64,000 bases of DNA. Origin: SLRI01 sp964460465. Its GTDB lineage: Bacteria > Pseudomonadota > Alphaproteobacteria > Geminicoccales > Geminicoccaceae. Both the position numbers and the translations under genes were made by a program. Positions 34,790-42,722 of the stretch are shown piece after piece. Position 1 is the stretch's first letter. Each line of letters starts with the position of its first letter. Under the pieces are notes generated by a model. That model saw nothing but the letters and a program-made list of their open reading frames with translations, was not told the origin of the DNA and made no database searches. The stretch is from assembly GCA_964460465.1 (NCBI GenBank), contig CAYWSB010000003.1:1-64000 (forward strand). Reading direction: 5' to 3'.

Positions 34790-35706
34790 CAGGGCTTGGG
34801 GGCCAGGGGGTCCTCGGGCTGGCGGATATAGGCCTGGCCCGCCTCGACGACGCCGCGGCGGATGGCGCGGGTGCGGGTGAAGAGGTCGAAGAGGGTCTCG
34901 CCCTCGCCCCAGCGGATGGCGCGTTGGAGCGCGACCAGGTCCTCGGTGAAGCGGCCGAGCATCTCGAGCACGGCTTCGCGGTTGTTGAGGAAGACGTCGC
35001 GCCACATGGTGGGGTCGGAGCCGGCGATGCGGGTGAAGTCGGTGAAGCCGCCGGCGGCGTATTTGAAGACCTCGCTCTGCTGCTGCTCCTCGAGGTCGGC
35101 GACGGTGCCGACGATGGTGTAGGCGATCAGGTGCGGGAGGTGCGAGGTGATGGCGAGCACCTTGTCGTGGTGCTCGGGCGTCATGAGGTCGACGGCGGAG
35201 CCGGCCTCTTCCCAGAGTGCCTTGACGCGGGCGACGGCTGCGGGGTCGGTGTCGTCGGTGGGGGTGAGGATGCAGCGGCGGTTGACGAACAGGGTCGCGA
35301 AGGCGGCGTCCGGGCCGGAATGCTCGGTGCCGGCGACCGGGTGGCCGGGGACGAAGCGGGACGGGTCGGGCAGATGCGGGCGGACCTCGCGGACGATCTG
35401 CGCCTTGATCGAGCTCACGTCAGTGACGATGGCGTCCTCGCCGATGCCCGGCGCCATGGCGGCGGCGACGGCGCCCACGGCGGCGGGGGGCGTGCCCAGC
35501 ACGATGAGGTCGGCGCCTGCTGCGGCTTCGGCGGGGTCGGTGGTGGCGCTGTCGCAGAGGCCCAGCGCCAGGGCGCGGTCGAGGGTCTCCTGGCGGCGCG
35601 AGGCGGCCACGATCTCGTGGGCCAGGCCCTTGGCGCGCATGACCTTGGCGAGCGAGCCGTTGATCAGGCCGATGCCCATGAAGGCGACGCGGCGGAAGGG
35701 CTTCAT
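34789..35706 (-). CDS. tyrC: Cyclohexadienyl/prephenate dehydrogenase
   Basis: The enzyme oxidatively decarboxylates prephenate or arogenate in tyrosine synthesis. The 305-residue protein starts with FRRVAFMGIGLINGSLAKVM, a Rossmann NAD(P) site, and has DLIVLGTPPAAVGAV, VTDVSSIKAQIVREVRPHLP, FVPGHPVAGTEHSGPDAAFA and LAITSHLPHLIAYTIVGTVAD. The final helices GGFTDFTRIAGSDPTMWRDVFL are typical. It overlaps hisC by four bases upstream and the ChaC gene by one base downstream. Confidence 0.93.
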   Translation of the reverse strand: MKPFRRVAFMGIGLINGSLAKVMRAKGLAHEIVAASRRQETLDRALALGLCDSATTDPAEAAAGADLIVLGTPPAAVGAVAAAMAPGIGEDAIVTDVSSIKAQIVREVRPHLPDPSRFVPGHPVAGTEHSGPDAAFATLFVNRRCILTPTDDTDPAAVARVKALWEEAGSAVDLMTPEHHDKVLAITSHLPHLIAYTIVGTVADLEEQQQSEVFKYAAGGFTDFTRIAGSDPTMWRDVFLNNREAVLEMLGRFTEDLVALQRAIRWGEGETLFDLFTRTRAIRRGVVEAGQAYIRQPEDPLAPKP

Positions 35707-36806
35707 GCGGCGGCCCGGCCGGCGGTGAAGCGCTCGAGCGAGGCGACGAGCGCCCGGTTCTCGGCCTCGAGCCCGACGGTGATGCGCAGGCAGTGCGGCA
35801 GGCCGTAGGCCGCCATGGCGCGGGGGATCAGGCCGTCGGCCTCGAGATGGGCGTTGGCGGCCGCCGCGTCCCGGCCGGGCTCGGCCGGGAAGGCGACGAG
35901 CAGGAAGTTGCCGGCACTCGGGTGGACGGTGAGGCCGAGCCGGCCGAGCTCGGCCGCGAGCCAGGGCAGCCAGGTGGTGTTGTGGCGGCGGGCCTTGGCC
36001 TCGTGGTCGTGGTCCCCGAGGGCGGCCACGCCTGCCTCTTGCGCGGGCAGCGAGACGTTGAAGGGGCCGCGCAGGCGGTTGAGGACGTCGACCACCGGTG
36101 CCGGGCCCAGGAGCCAGCCGAGCCGGAGGGCGGCGAGGCCGTAGAGCTTCGAGAAAGTGCGGGTCATGACGACGTTGGCGGCGGTGGACGCCAGGCCGAT
36201 GCCGCTGTCGTAGTCGTCGGCCTCGACGAATTCGGCGTAGGCCGCGTCGATGACGAGGAGCACGTCCTCGGGCAGGCCGGCATGCAGGCGGCGGAGCTCG
36301 CCCTCGGTGATGTAGGAGCCGGTCGGGTTGTTGGGGTTGGCGATGAAGACGAGGCGGGTCCGGCTGGTGACGCGCGCCAGGAGGGCGTCGACATCGGCCG
36401 TGAGCGCGCGCTCGGGGGCGGCCACCGGCGTGGCGCCGCAGCCCAGCGCCGAGAGCTTGTACATCAGGAAGCCGTGCTCGGTGTAGAGCACCTCCTCGCC
36501 GGGGCCGGCATAGGCCTTGGTCAGGAGGCCGATGAGCTCGTCGGAGCCGGCGCCGCAGACGAGGCGGGCGGGATCGAGATTGTGGCGGCGGGCGATGGCG
36601 GCGCGCAAGCGCTCGGAGCCGCCGTCCGGGTAGCGGTGCAGGCGGTCGGCCGTGGCCCGGTAGGCCTCGACCGCCCGGGGGCTCGGGCCGATGGCGCTCT
36701 CGTTGGCCGAGAGCTTGATCGCCGGGCGGGCGTCGGCGGTCTCGGCCTTGCCGCCCTGATAGGCCTGAATTTCCAGAATGCCCGGCCGGGGCCGCGGTCC
36801 AGTCAT
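35703..36806 (-). CDS. hisC: Histidinol-phosphate aminotransferase
   Basis: HisC is a PLP aminotransferase; HisC2-type enzymes next to tyrC often also transaminate aromatic precursors. The 367-residue protein has IKLSANESAIGPSPRAVEAY, RLVCGAGSDELIGLLTKAY, FIANPNNPTGSYI, VIDAAYAEFVEADDY and the PLP lysine in MTRTFSKLYGLAALRLGW (about residue 230). The C-terminus has GLPHCLRITVGLEAENRAL. ATG 36806; the stop overlaps tyrC by four bases. Confidence 0.94.
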   Translation of the reverse strand: MTGPRPRPGILEIQAYQGGKAETADARPAIKLSANESAIGPSPRAVEAYRATADRLHRYPDGGSERLRAAIARRHNLDPARLVCGAGSDELIGLLTKAYAGPGEEVLYTEHGFLMYKLSALGCGATPVAAPERALTADVDALLARVTSRTRLVFIANPNNPTGSYITEGELRRLHAGLPEDVLLVIDAAYAEFVEADDYDSGIGLASTAANVVMTRTFSKLYGLAALRLGWLLGPAPVVDVLNRLRGPFNVSLPAQEAGVAALGDHDHEAKARRHNTTWLPWLAAELGRLGLTVHPSAGNFLLVAFPAEPGRDAAAANAHLEADGLIPRAMAAYGLPHCLRITVGLEAENRALVASLERFTAGRAAA

Positions 36807-36846
36807 GGTGATGTCGCCTCGATGATGCCGCCGGGAAGGGCGCCGC

Positions 36847-37740
36847 TCAGCCGGCTGGTGCCTCGGCCGTCAGCGGCTGTGGATAGCTGCCGAGCACGGC
36901 GAGGCGCAAGAGCCTGTCGCGCAGCGGCCCGAAGGCTTGGCGCAGGCCGGCGAGCGCCGGCTCGGCCATGCCCTCGACCTCGAGGATGAAGAACGCGGTC
37001 TCCGGCATGAGGTCCTTCAGCGCCACCAGCGAGACCAGCTCGACCCCGCCGGCCTCGACCAGGTCGCGCAGCCGTGCCCGGCTGAGGTCGAGCTCGGTCT
37101 CGACCGCCAGCATGGTGCGATCGGCTCCCGAGGCCTCCGCCGGCAGGGCGCCGAGGACCAAGGCCCCGTGGTGCGGCTCGCCGGCGGCTGCGGCGGCGGG
37201 GCAGAACGGCAGCCGGCCGACCACGCCGAGCGGGCTGTCGATCAGGGTCAGGGCCACCCGCGGCCACCAGAAGCTGTCGTCCCGCGGTGCGGGCAGGACC
37301 AGGAGCTCGGCCTCGCCGGCGGCGATCAGGCGGAAGCCGTGCTGCGCCGTCTCGACGGGCACGAGCGGGGTGACGGCGCCGAAGTGGTCGTGCGCCAGCT
37401 CCCATGCCTCCGGGGCCGCCGGGTCGGCGAGCACGGCGACGTTGAACGGGGTCTGCAGCCGGGTCGTGGCGGCCAGGAGCTCGCGCCACATGCGGGTGAC
37501 GACGGCGGCCGGCAGGGTCGGTGCGGCCCGGGCGGCGAGCCGGCGGATGATCGCCGCCTCGCGGGCGGGCCTGAGCGCGATCGCCGAGGCGGTGGCCGCC
37601 TCGCCCCGCGGCTTGGCCTTCAGGCTGCCGATCCGGCGGACGACCGCGATGCGCTCGAGCAGCAGGTCCACGACCGCGTCGTCGATCCGGTCGATGTCCG
37701 CCCGCAGCCGTGCCAGATCGTCGAGCTCCGGGTCGGCCAC
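36847..37740 (-). CDS. Chorismate mutase with degenerate prephenate dehydratase and ACT regions
   Basis: The first ~90 residues are an AroQ chorismate mutase: ELDDLARLRADIDRIDDAVVDLLLERIAVVRRIGSLKA, with the charged helix pattern and LRPAREAAIIRRLAA. The middle (about 100-200) resembles a prephenate dehydratase domain without its Thr-Arg-Phe motif. The end (AFFILEVEGMAEPALAGLRQ, LAVLGSYPQP) looks like a regulatory ACT domain, so phenylalanine feedback is likely. It starts at GTG 37740 with GGAG upstream; ATG-initiated reads nearby are out of frame. It lies 40 bases before hisC, as in related alphaproteobacteria. Confidence 0.82.
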   Translation of the reverse strand: MADPELDDLARLRADIDRIDDAVVDLLLERIAVVRRIGSLKAKPRGEAATASAIALRPAREAAIIRRLAARAAPTLPAAVVTRMWRELLAATTRLQTPFNVAVLADPAAPEAWELAHDHFGAVTPLVPVETAQHGFRLIAAGEAELLVLPAPRDDSFWWPRVALTLIDSPLGVVGRLPFCPAAAAAGEPHHGALVLGALPAEASGADRTMLAVETELDLSRARLRDLVEAGGVELVSLVALKDLMPETAFFILEVEGMAEPALAGLRQAFGPLRDRLLRLAVLGSYPQPLTAEAPAG

Positions 37741-37877
37741 CGCAGTCAGTCTCCATCGCGTCTCGGGTGGCGTTTCCCTTACGCCCGCACCCGCGGGTCG
37801 TAAAGCGGCGAGGCCGCCTGCCCGGCGTCCCGCCGTGCGGCGATCTTGACAGCCGATCCGGCACCGCCAAGATGAGC

Positions 37878-37934
37878 GTCGTGGTGATTTGAGCTGACCG
37901 GCTTGCGGCCACGTTAAACAAGCAGCTAAAAGGT
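37878..37934 (+). promoter_or_regulatory. SAM-II riboswitch upstream of metA
   Basis: The segment has the class II SAM aptamer features in order: GTGGTGATTTG, then CCGGCTTGCGGCCAC, GTTAAACAAG and CAGCTAAAAGG. GTGG (37881-37884) pairs with CCAC (37909-37912), GCTTG (37901-37905) with CAAGC (37918-37922), and AGCTG (37892-37896) with CAGCT (37923-37927), forming the H-type pseudoknot. It ends 83 bases before the metA ATG and should lower metA expression when S-adenosylmethionine is plentiful. Confidence 0.93.
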
Positions 37935-38017
37935 CGTGCCCGACTCCCCGTCGACCCCGCGCGATCCGCCAGTCTCGAGCTTGTGATCCGTCAGCCGGTG
38001 GCGACTTGGGGGATGTC

Positions 38018-38971
38018 ATGCCGATCAAGATTCCCAACGATCTGCCCGCTGCGGCCAAGCTCGCCGAGGAGGGCGTGCGCCTGATCGGCGAGAACGAGGC
38101 GCTGCGCCAGGACGTTCGCCCGCTGCAGATAGCACTGCTCAACCTGATGCCGGAGAAGCCGAAGACCGAGACGCAGCTCGCCCGGCTCCTGGGTGCGACG
38201 CCGCTGCAGGTCGAGCTGACCCTGCTCACCACCTCCACCTACCGGCCGCAGAACGTGCCGCTGTCGCATCTGCAGTCGTTCTACCACCAGTGGGAGGACG
38301 TCCGGCAGCGCAAGTTCGACGGGCTGATCGTCACCGGTGCGCCGGTCGAGCTTCTGGCCTTCGAGGAGGTCCGCTACTGGCCCGAGCTGGCCAGCATCTT
38401 CGACTGGTCGCGGACCAACGTGCATTCCTGCTTCCACATCTGCTGGGGTGCGCAGGCGGCCCTCTACCATTTCCACGGCGTGCCCAAGCACACCCTGCCG
38501 GTCAAGCGCTTCGGCATCTACACCCACTACGTGATGGAGCGCCGCGACGCGGCCCGGCCGGGCCTGCTGCGCGGCTTCGACGACTTCTTCCTGGTGCCGG
38601 TGTCGCGCCACACCGAGGTGCGGCGCGAGGACATTCCCGACGGCAGCGGCCTCGAGGTGCTGGCGGTCTCGAATGCGGCCGGGCTCTGCCTCGTGCACGA
38701 CCCGCAGCATCGCGAGGTCTTCATGTTCAACCATCTCGAGTACGACACCTACACGCTCGCCGACGAGTACCACCGCGACCTGGCGAGCCGCAGCGACGTG
38801 TCGCTACCCTTGAACTACTACCCCGACGACGATCCGTCGAAGGCGCCGCGCAATTGCTGGCGGGCCTACGCGCATCTGCTGTTCGGCAACTGGATCAACG
38901 AGATCTACCAGACGACGCCGTTCGAGATCAGCCGGATCGGGGTTCCCGAGGCGCAGCCGGCGGCGGCCTGA
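38018..38971 (+). CDS. metA: Homoserine O-acyltransferase (MetA family, predicted acetyl-specific)
   Basis: MetA activates homoserine for methionine synthesis. The 317-residue protein has RPLQIALLNLMPEKPKTETQL, the catalytic Cys in VHSCFHICWGAQAALYHFHG (about residue 142) and SRHTEV with the catalytic His. Residue 111 is Glu, in GLIVTGAPVELLAFEEV; known work shows Gly111 in the E. coli enzyme gives succinyl-CoA use while Glu111 gives acetyl-CoA use. The product is therefore probably O-acetylhomoserine. The ATG at 38018 follows GGGGGA. The SAM-II riboswitch controls it. Confidence 0.93.
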   Translation: MPIKIPNDLPAAAKLAEEGVRLIGENEALRQDVRPLQIALLNLMPEKPKTETQLARLLGATPLQVELTLLTTSTYRPQNVPLSHLQSFYHQWEDVRQRKFDGLIVTGAPVELLAFEEVRYWPELASIFDWSRTNVHSCFHICWGAQAALYHFHGVPKHTLPVKRFGIYTHYVMERRDAARPGLLRGFDDFFLVPVSRHTEVRREDIPDGSGLEVLAVSNAAGLCLVHDPQHREVFMFNHLEYDTYTLADEYHRDLASRSDVSLPLNYYPDDDPSKAPRNCWRAYAHLLFGNWINEIYQTTPFEISRIGVPEAQPAAA

Positions 38972-39797
38972 CCGCGGCCGTCGTCGTCGCCGCACGGGCC
39001 ACCTCCCGGCCGTCGCCGGGCCTGGCCTCGCGGCCCGGCGAGCGCGTCCTGCGCCGGGCCATCACGCCTTCGGCCACCGGCACGTAGCGGCGGCTGCCCG
39101 GGCGGGCGAGGGCGTATTCGGGGGTCGGGCTGTAGACCTCCTTGATCGCCTCGGCGATCAGCACGCCCGAGAAGTGCGACAACAGCTTGAGCCCGAGCCG
39201 CTCGACCGGCACGCTGAGCCGCCGCGCCAGCCGCCGGCCGCGCGGCAGGATGCGGCTCAGGGGCGGCATGTAGAGGGCGCGGCGCAGCTCGCCCATGACG
39301 AAGAGGTTGTTCTTGAGGCTGCGCTCGAGCTGGTCGCTGGAGAAGGGCTGGCCGAAGCCGAACGGGGTGCGCTCGCTCCAGCACCAGAGGCCGCGGCGGT
39401 TGGGCACGATCACCGCCATGCGGGCGCCGTCCTTGAGCACGCGCCAGGCCTCGCGCATCAGCCGGTTGGCATGCGGGCTGCATTCGAAGGCGTGCGCCAT
39501 GACGACGTGGTCGAACGAGCGGTCGTCGAAGGGCAGCTCGTCCTCGCGGCCGAGGGCCACCAGATTGCCTTCCGGCGAGGGCCAGGCGCGGCCGCCCTGG
39601 GTCGCCGGCATCAGGGCCACCTGCCGCTCGGCCTCCTCGAACAGCCCCAGGAACGGCGTCGCGTAGCCGATGCCGAGCAGGCTTCTGCCGGTCAGGTCCG
39701 GCCAGAGCTGGCGCAGCTGAAGGTTGATCAGGCGGCGCGCATACTCGCCGTCTCGGCTGCCATAGAACTCCGTCAACTCGACGATATCCGGCCGCAT
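38928..39797 (-). CDS. Class I SAM-dependent methyltransferase
   Basis: The 289-residue product has LLGIGYATPFLGLFEEAERQ as its SAM-binding glycine-rich motif, DELPFDDRSFDHVVMAHAFE as motif II, and AWRVLKDGARMAVIVPNRRGLWCW. A basic C-terminal tail with many Arg residues follows YVPVAEGVMARR. The substrate is unknown. It is divergent from gloB and converges with metA, overlapping it by 44 bases; this methyltransferase beside gloB is a recurrent alphaproteobacterial pair. The ATG at 39797 was used; a GTG 12 bases upstream is possible. Confidence 0.85.
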   Translation of the reverse strand: MRPDIVELTEFYGSRDGEYARRLINLQLRQLWPDLTGRSLLGIGYATPFLGLFEEAERQVALMPATQGGRAWPSPEGNLVALGREDELPFDDRSFDHVVMAHAFECSPHANRLMREAWRVLKDGARMAVIVPNRRGLWCWSERTPFGFGQPFSSDQLERSLKNNLFVMGELRRALYMPPLSRILPRGRRLARRLSVPVERLGLKLLSHFSGVLIAEAIKEVYSPTPEYALARPGSRRYVPVAEGVMARRRTRSPGREARPGDGREVARAATTTAAVRPPPAAPREPRSG

Positions 39798-39892
39798 CCC
39801 GTCCGCCACCCCGTGAGCCTGCCTTGCACTATACGCATCCGCCACCGTATTTGAAGGCCGCGTGTCAGCAACCGGCACCGGAGGAAACGACG

Positions 39893-40618
39893 ATGCCCCT
39901 CGAGATCGAGCTTTTGCCGATCCTCGGCGACAACTACTGCTACCTCTTGTGGGAGCCGCACGAGGGTGTCTCCGCCGTGGTCGATCCGGGCACCGACGCA
40001 CCGGTGGCGGCCCGCCTCGAGGCGCTGGGCCACGGGCTCGACTGGATCCTGATCACCCACCACCACGCCGACCACACCGGCGGCAACCAGGGCCTCAAGG
40101 CGCGCTTCGGCTGCCGGATCGCCGGCCCTGCGGCCGAGGCCGACAAGATCCCGGGCATCGACGTGCGGCTGGCCGAGGGCGACACGCTGGCGCTCGGTGC
40201 CGAGGCCGCCGCCGTCATCGCCACGCCCGGTCACACCCGCGGCCACATCGCCTACCACTTTCCCGCGAGCCGGGCGCTGTTCTGCGGCGACACCCTCTTC
40301 GCCTTGGGCTGCGGCCGGCTGTTCGAGGGGGATGCCGCCATGATGTTCGCGTCCCTGGGCAAGCTGATGGCCCTCGACGACGCCACCCGGGTCTATTGCG
40401 GCCACGAGTACACGGCGAGCAATGCCCGCTTCGCGCTCACGGTCGACGGCGGCAACGCCGACCTCGTGGCCCGGGCGCAGGAGATCGACGCGCGCCGCGC
40501 CAAAGGCGAGCCGACCATCCCCTCGACCATCGGGCTCGAGCGGGCGACCAATCCCTTCGTCCGGGCCGGGTCGGCGGCCGAGCTCGGCCGGATCCGGGCA
40601 CTCAAGGATCGGGCGTAG
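39893..40618 (+). CDS. gloB: Hydroxyacylglutathione hydrolase (glyoxalase II)
   Basis: GloB hydrolyses S-lactoylglutathione to lactate and glutathione, the second step of methylglyoxal detoxification. The 241-residue protein has the metal site ITHHHADHTGGNQGL, AVIATPGHTRGHIAYH, LFCGDTLFALGCGRLFEG and VYCGHEYTASNARFAL. The ATG at 39893 follows GGAGGA. It converges with the second ChaC gene, overlapping it by 17 bases. Both concern glutathione metabolism. Confidence 0.96.
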   Translation: MPLEIELLPILGDNYCYLLWEPHEGVSAVVDPGTDAPVAARLEALGHGLDWILITHHHADHTGGNQGLKARFGCRIAGPAAEADKIPGIDVRLAEGDTLALGAEAAAVIATPGHTRGHIAYHFPASRALFCGDTLFALGCGRLFEGDAAMMFASLGKLMALDDATRVYCGHEYTASNARFALTVDGGNADLVARAQEIDARRAKGEPTIPSTIGLERATNPFVRAGSAAELGRIRALKDRA

Positions 40619-41282
40619 GGCCTTGCCGGGCGCGCACGAGATGGCAGAGCCGCGCGAGCTGCGGATCGTGGATGGCGAGCGCCTGCAGGTGGTCGTGGGT
40701 GTTGAAGAGGTAGTCGGCGCAGCGGCCGATCGGCCCCTCGGCTTCCGCGAGCGCATCCACCACGGCAGGCTCGTCGAGCTTGCCGGTGTAGCGCTGGTGG
40801 CGATGGTTGATGGTGAACGCCAGCGCCCGGACCGGACCTGCCACGGTGCGCCCCCTGACCCAGGTCGGCCGATAGGCGGCGGTGATCATCTCCCGCCGCC
40901 AGAGCAGGGTCAGCTCCTCCTCGACGGCGGCTGCCGCGATCCGGTAGAACAGGCCCTGGCAGCTGCCGCCGCGGTCGAGCCCGAGCATGAGGCCAGGACG
41001 CTGCACGGTGCCGCGACCGAGATAGGTCCAGAGGCAGAAGCGGCGATGATAGCCGAAGATGCGGCCCAGCCGCCGCTCGACGAAGTGGAAGGCCGGGTTC
41101 CAGATCAACGAGCCGTAGGCGAAGACCCAGACGTCCTCGTCCGGCTGCAGGCATCCGAGTGCCGCCCGGCGGCAGGCGGTCAGCTCGTCCTCGGTGCGGA
41201 TCATCGCGGCCTCGCCCTGCCCCGCCGCCGCCTCGGCGAGGCGGGCGAGCCAGCCGTTCTGGAGGTTCTCCCGCGTGATCAT
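40602..41282 (-). CDS. ChaC-like gamma-glutamylcyclotransferase (second copy)
   Basis: The 226-residue product has DVWVFAYGSLIWNPAFHF near residue 50, GYHRRFCLWTYLGRGTVQRPGLMLGL, and NHRHQRYTGKLDEPAVVDAL. It is longer at both ends than the 34241-34789 paralogue and clearly a different subgroup (E. coli ChaC-like). It would degrade glutathione. The ATG at 41282 is preferred; the frame to 41411 adds a low-complexity N-terminus. Its tail overlaps gloB. Confidence 0.9.
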   Translation of the reverse strand: MITRENLQNGWLARLAEAAAGQGEAAMIRTEDELTACRRAALGCLQPDEDVWVFAYGSLIWNPAFHFVERRLGRIFGYHRRFCLWTYLGRGTVQRPGLMLGLDRGGSCQGLFYRIAAAAVEEELTLLWRREMITAAYRPTWVRGRTVAGPVRALAFTINHRHQRYTGKLDEPAVVDALAEAEGPIGRCADYLFNTHDHLQALAIHDPQLARLCHLVRARQGPTPDP

Positions 41283-41428
41283 CCGAGCCTTGTCCGCGCC
41301 AAGAGATGGGACCGCCGGCCGACGGCGTGCCGGTCGGGCAGCGGCCACGCTTCTCGACATAAGCCACTGGCCGGCCGGCGCAAGCTGAGCGTGGTCGTCG
41401 GCGCGGTGCAACGGGGAGGTGCCGGCGC

Positions 41429-42055
41429 ATGATCGAGCCGCTGGGCGGGCCGGCCTACTGGCTGCCCTTCTTCATCGCCTTCGCCGTGGGCTACCTGGCG
41501 GGCTCCGTGCCGTTCGGCCTGCTGCTCACCCGGCTCGGCGGGGCCGGCGACATCCGCAGCATCGGCTCGGGCAATATCGGTGCCACCAACGTGCTCCGCA
41601 CCGGCCGCAAGGGGCTGGCGCTGGCGACCCTCCTGTTCGACATCGCCAAGGGCTGCCTGCCGACGCTCGCCGCGCATGCCTGGCTCGGCCTCGACGTCGC
41701 GATCGCGGTCGGGCTCGGCACGGTGCTCGGCCACTGCTTTCCGGTCTGGCTGCGGTTTCGCGGCGGCAAGGGGGTGGCGACGGCGGCGGGCGTCATCCTG
41801 GCGCTCACCCCCGCCGTCGTGCCGGTCATCCTGGCCATCTTCGTCGCGGTCGTCTGGGCGACCCGCTACGTGTCGCTGGGCTCCTGCCTCGCGGCGCTCG
41901 CCGCCCCGGTCACGGCCTGGCTCTTCGGCCAAGTGCAGCCGGCCGAGCTCTATGTCGTGCTGGCCCTCGTCGTCGTCGGCACCCATCACGCCAACATCCG
42001 TCGTCTCCTGAAGGGCGAGGAGAGCAAGCTCAGCTTCTCGGCCAAGAAGGGCTGA
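41429..42055 (+). CDS. plsY: Glycerol-3-phosphate acyltransferase PlsY
   Basis: PlsY transfers acyl from acyl-phosphate to glycerol-3-phosphate, the first phospholipid step. The 208-residue integral membrane protein has AVGYLAGSVPFGLLLTRL, the active-site loop IGSGNIGATNVLRTGRKG, HCFPVWLRFRGGKGVAT and VGTHHANIRRLLKGEE. It starts at ATG 41429. plsC lies elsewhere in the window (28.3 kb). dprA and topA follow, a common plsY-dprA-topA neighbourhood, interrupted here by an oppositely oriented methyltransferase. Confidence 0.95.
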   Translation: MIEPLGGPAYWLPFFIAFAVGYLAGSVPFGLLLTRLGGAGDIRSIGSGNIGATNVLRTGRKGLALATLLFDIAKGCLPTLAAHAWLGLDVAIAVGLGTVLGHCFPVWLRFRGGKGVATAAGVILALTPAVVPVILAIFVAVVWATRYVSLGSCLAALAAPVTAWLFGQVQPAELYVVLALVVVGTHHANIRRLLKGEESKLSFSAKKG

Positions 42056-42683
42056 CGTCCGCCGGTCTCGGCTTGACGGCGTTGATGTGCCAGACGTGCC
42101 AGTGCTTGGCCTCGCCGCGGGGCGTCAAGCCGTCGTGCTCCTCCTCCTCGAGCCGCTCGAGGCGCAAGCCGGAGAGGAGAGCGGCGAGCTCGCCGCGATC
42201 CACGCCCAGCGTGCGGCCGCTCCGCACCCAGCTGTCGCGCGGCCCCAGGAGATGGCCGGCGAACTGCCCGCCCGGGACCAGCGCCGCCGCGATCTTCGCG
42301 AGCAGACCGGCGAGCGCCGCCGATCGGTCGGCGAAGAACAGGCAGAAGCTGGCGTTGACGAGCTCCGCCTGGGGCAGGAACGTCCGCTCGAGCCGGGCCT
42401 CGCGGGTGGCGAGGCGGGGGCGAGCGGTCGCCGGTGTCGCCGCACGAAGCGCCTTCAGGGCCGCGGGCTCGGCGTCGATGGCCAGGACGTGCCAGCCAGC
42501 CTCGAGCAGCGGCAGCGCATCGCGTCCGGCGCCGCAGCCGAGATCGACGGCCCGGCGGCCACGGGCCACCCGCCGCGTGCCGGATGCCTGCAGCGCCCGG
42601 AGCAGCGTCGCCCGTGGCGGCCGGCCATGCGTTGCGCGATAGTATGCCGACCATTCTCTATCACCAGTTGATTTTTCCACCAT
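42030..42683 (-). CDS. Class I SAM-dependent methyltransferase
   Basis: The 217-residue product has the SAM motif AVDLGCGAGRDALPLLEAGW and VLAIDAEPAALKAL, then LFFADRSAALAGLLAKIAAA and LVPGGQFAGHLLGPRDSW. It resembles TehB or thiopurine-type methyltransferases. The substrate is unknown. The ATG at 42683 follows GAGGCAGG; a TTG at 42695 is an alternative. Its 3' end overlaps plsY by 26 bases on the other strand; it sits inside the plsY-dprA gap, divergent from dprA. Confidence 0.85.
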   Translation of the reverse strand: MVEKSTGDREWSAYYRATHGRPPRATLLRALQASGTRRVARGRRAVDLGCGAGRDALPLLEAGWHVLAIDAEPAALKALRAATPATARPRLATREARLERTFLPQAELVNASFCLFFADRSAALAGLLAKIAAALVPGGQFAGHLLGPRDSWVRSGRTLGVDRGELAALLSGLRLERLEEEEHDGLTPRGEAKHWHVWHINAVKPRPADVSPSWPRS

Positions 42684-42722
42684 TACCTGCCTCAATTCGC
42701 CAGATCAACGACGGCGGCCCAC

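Noticed and set aside
36803..37921. 372-codon minus-strand ORF over the chorismate mutase gene
   Set aside because: Frame-shifted shadow with Arg/Gly/Ala-rich composition; the chorismate mutase domain is in the other frame from GTG 37740.
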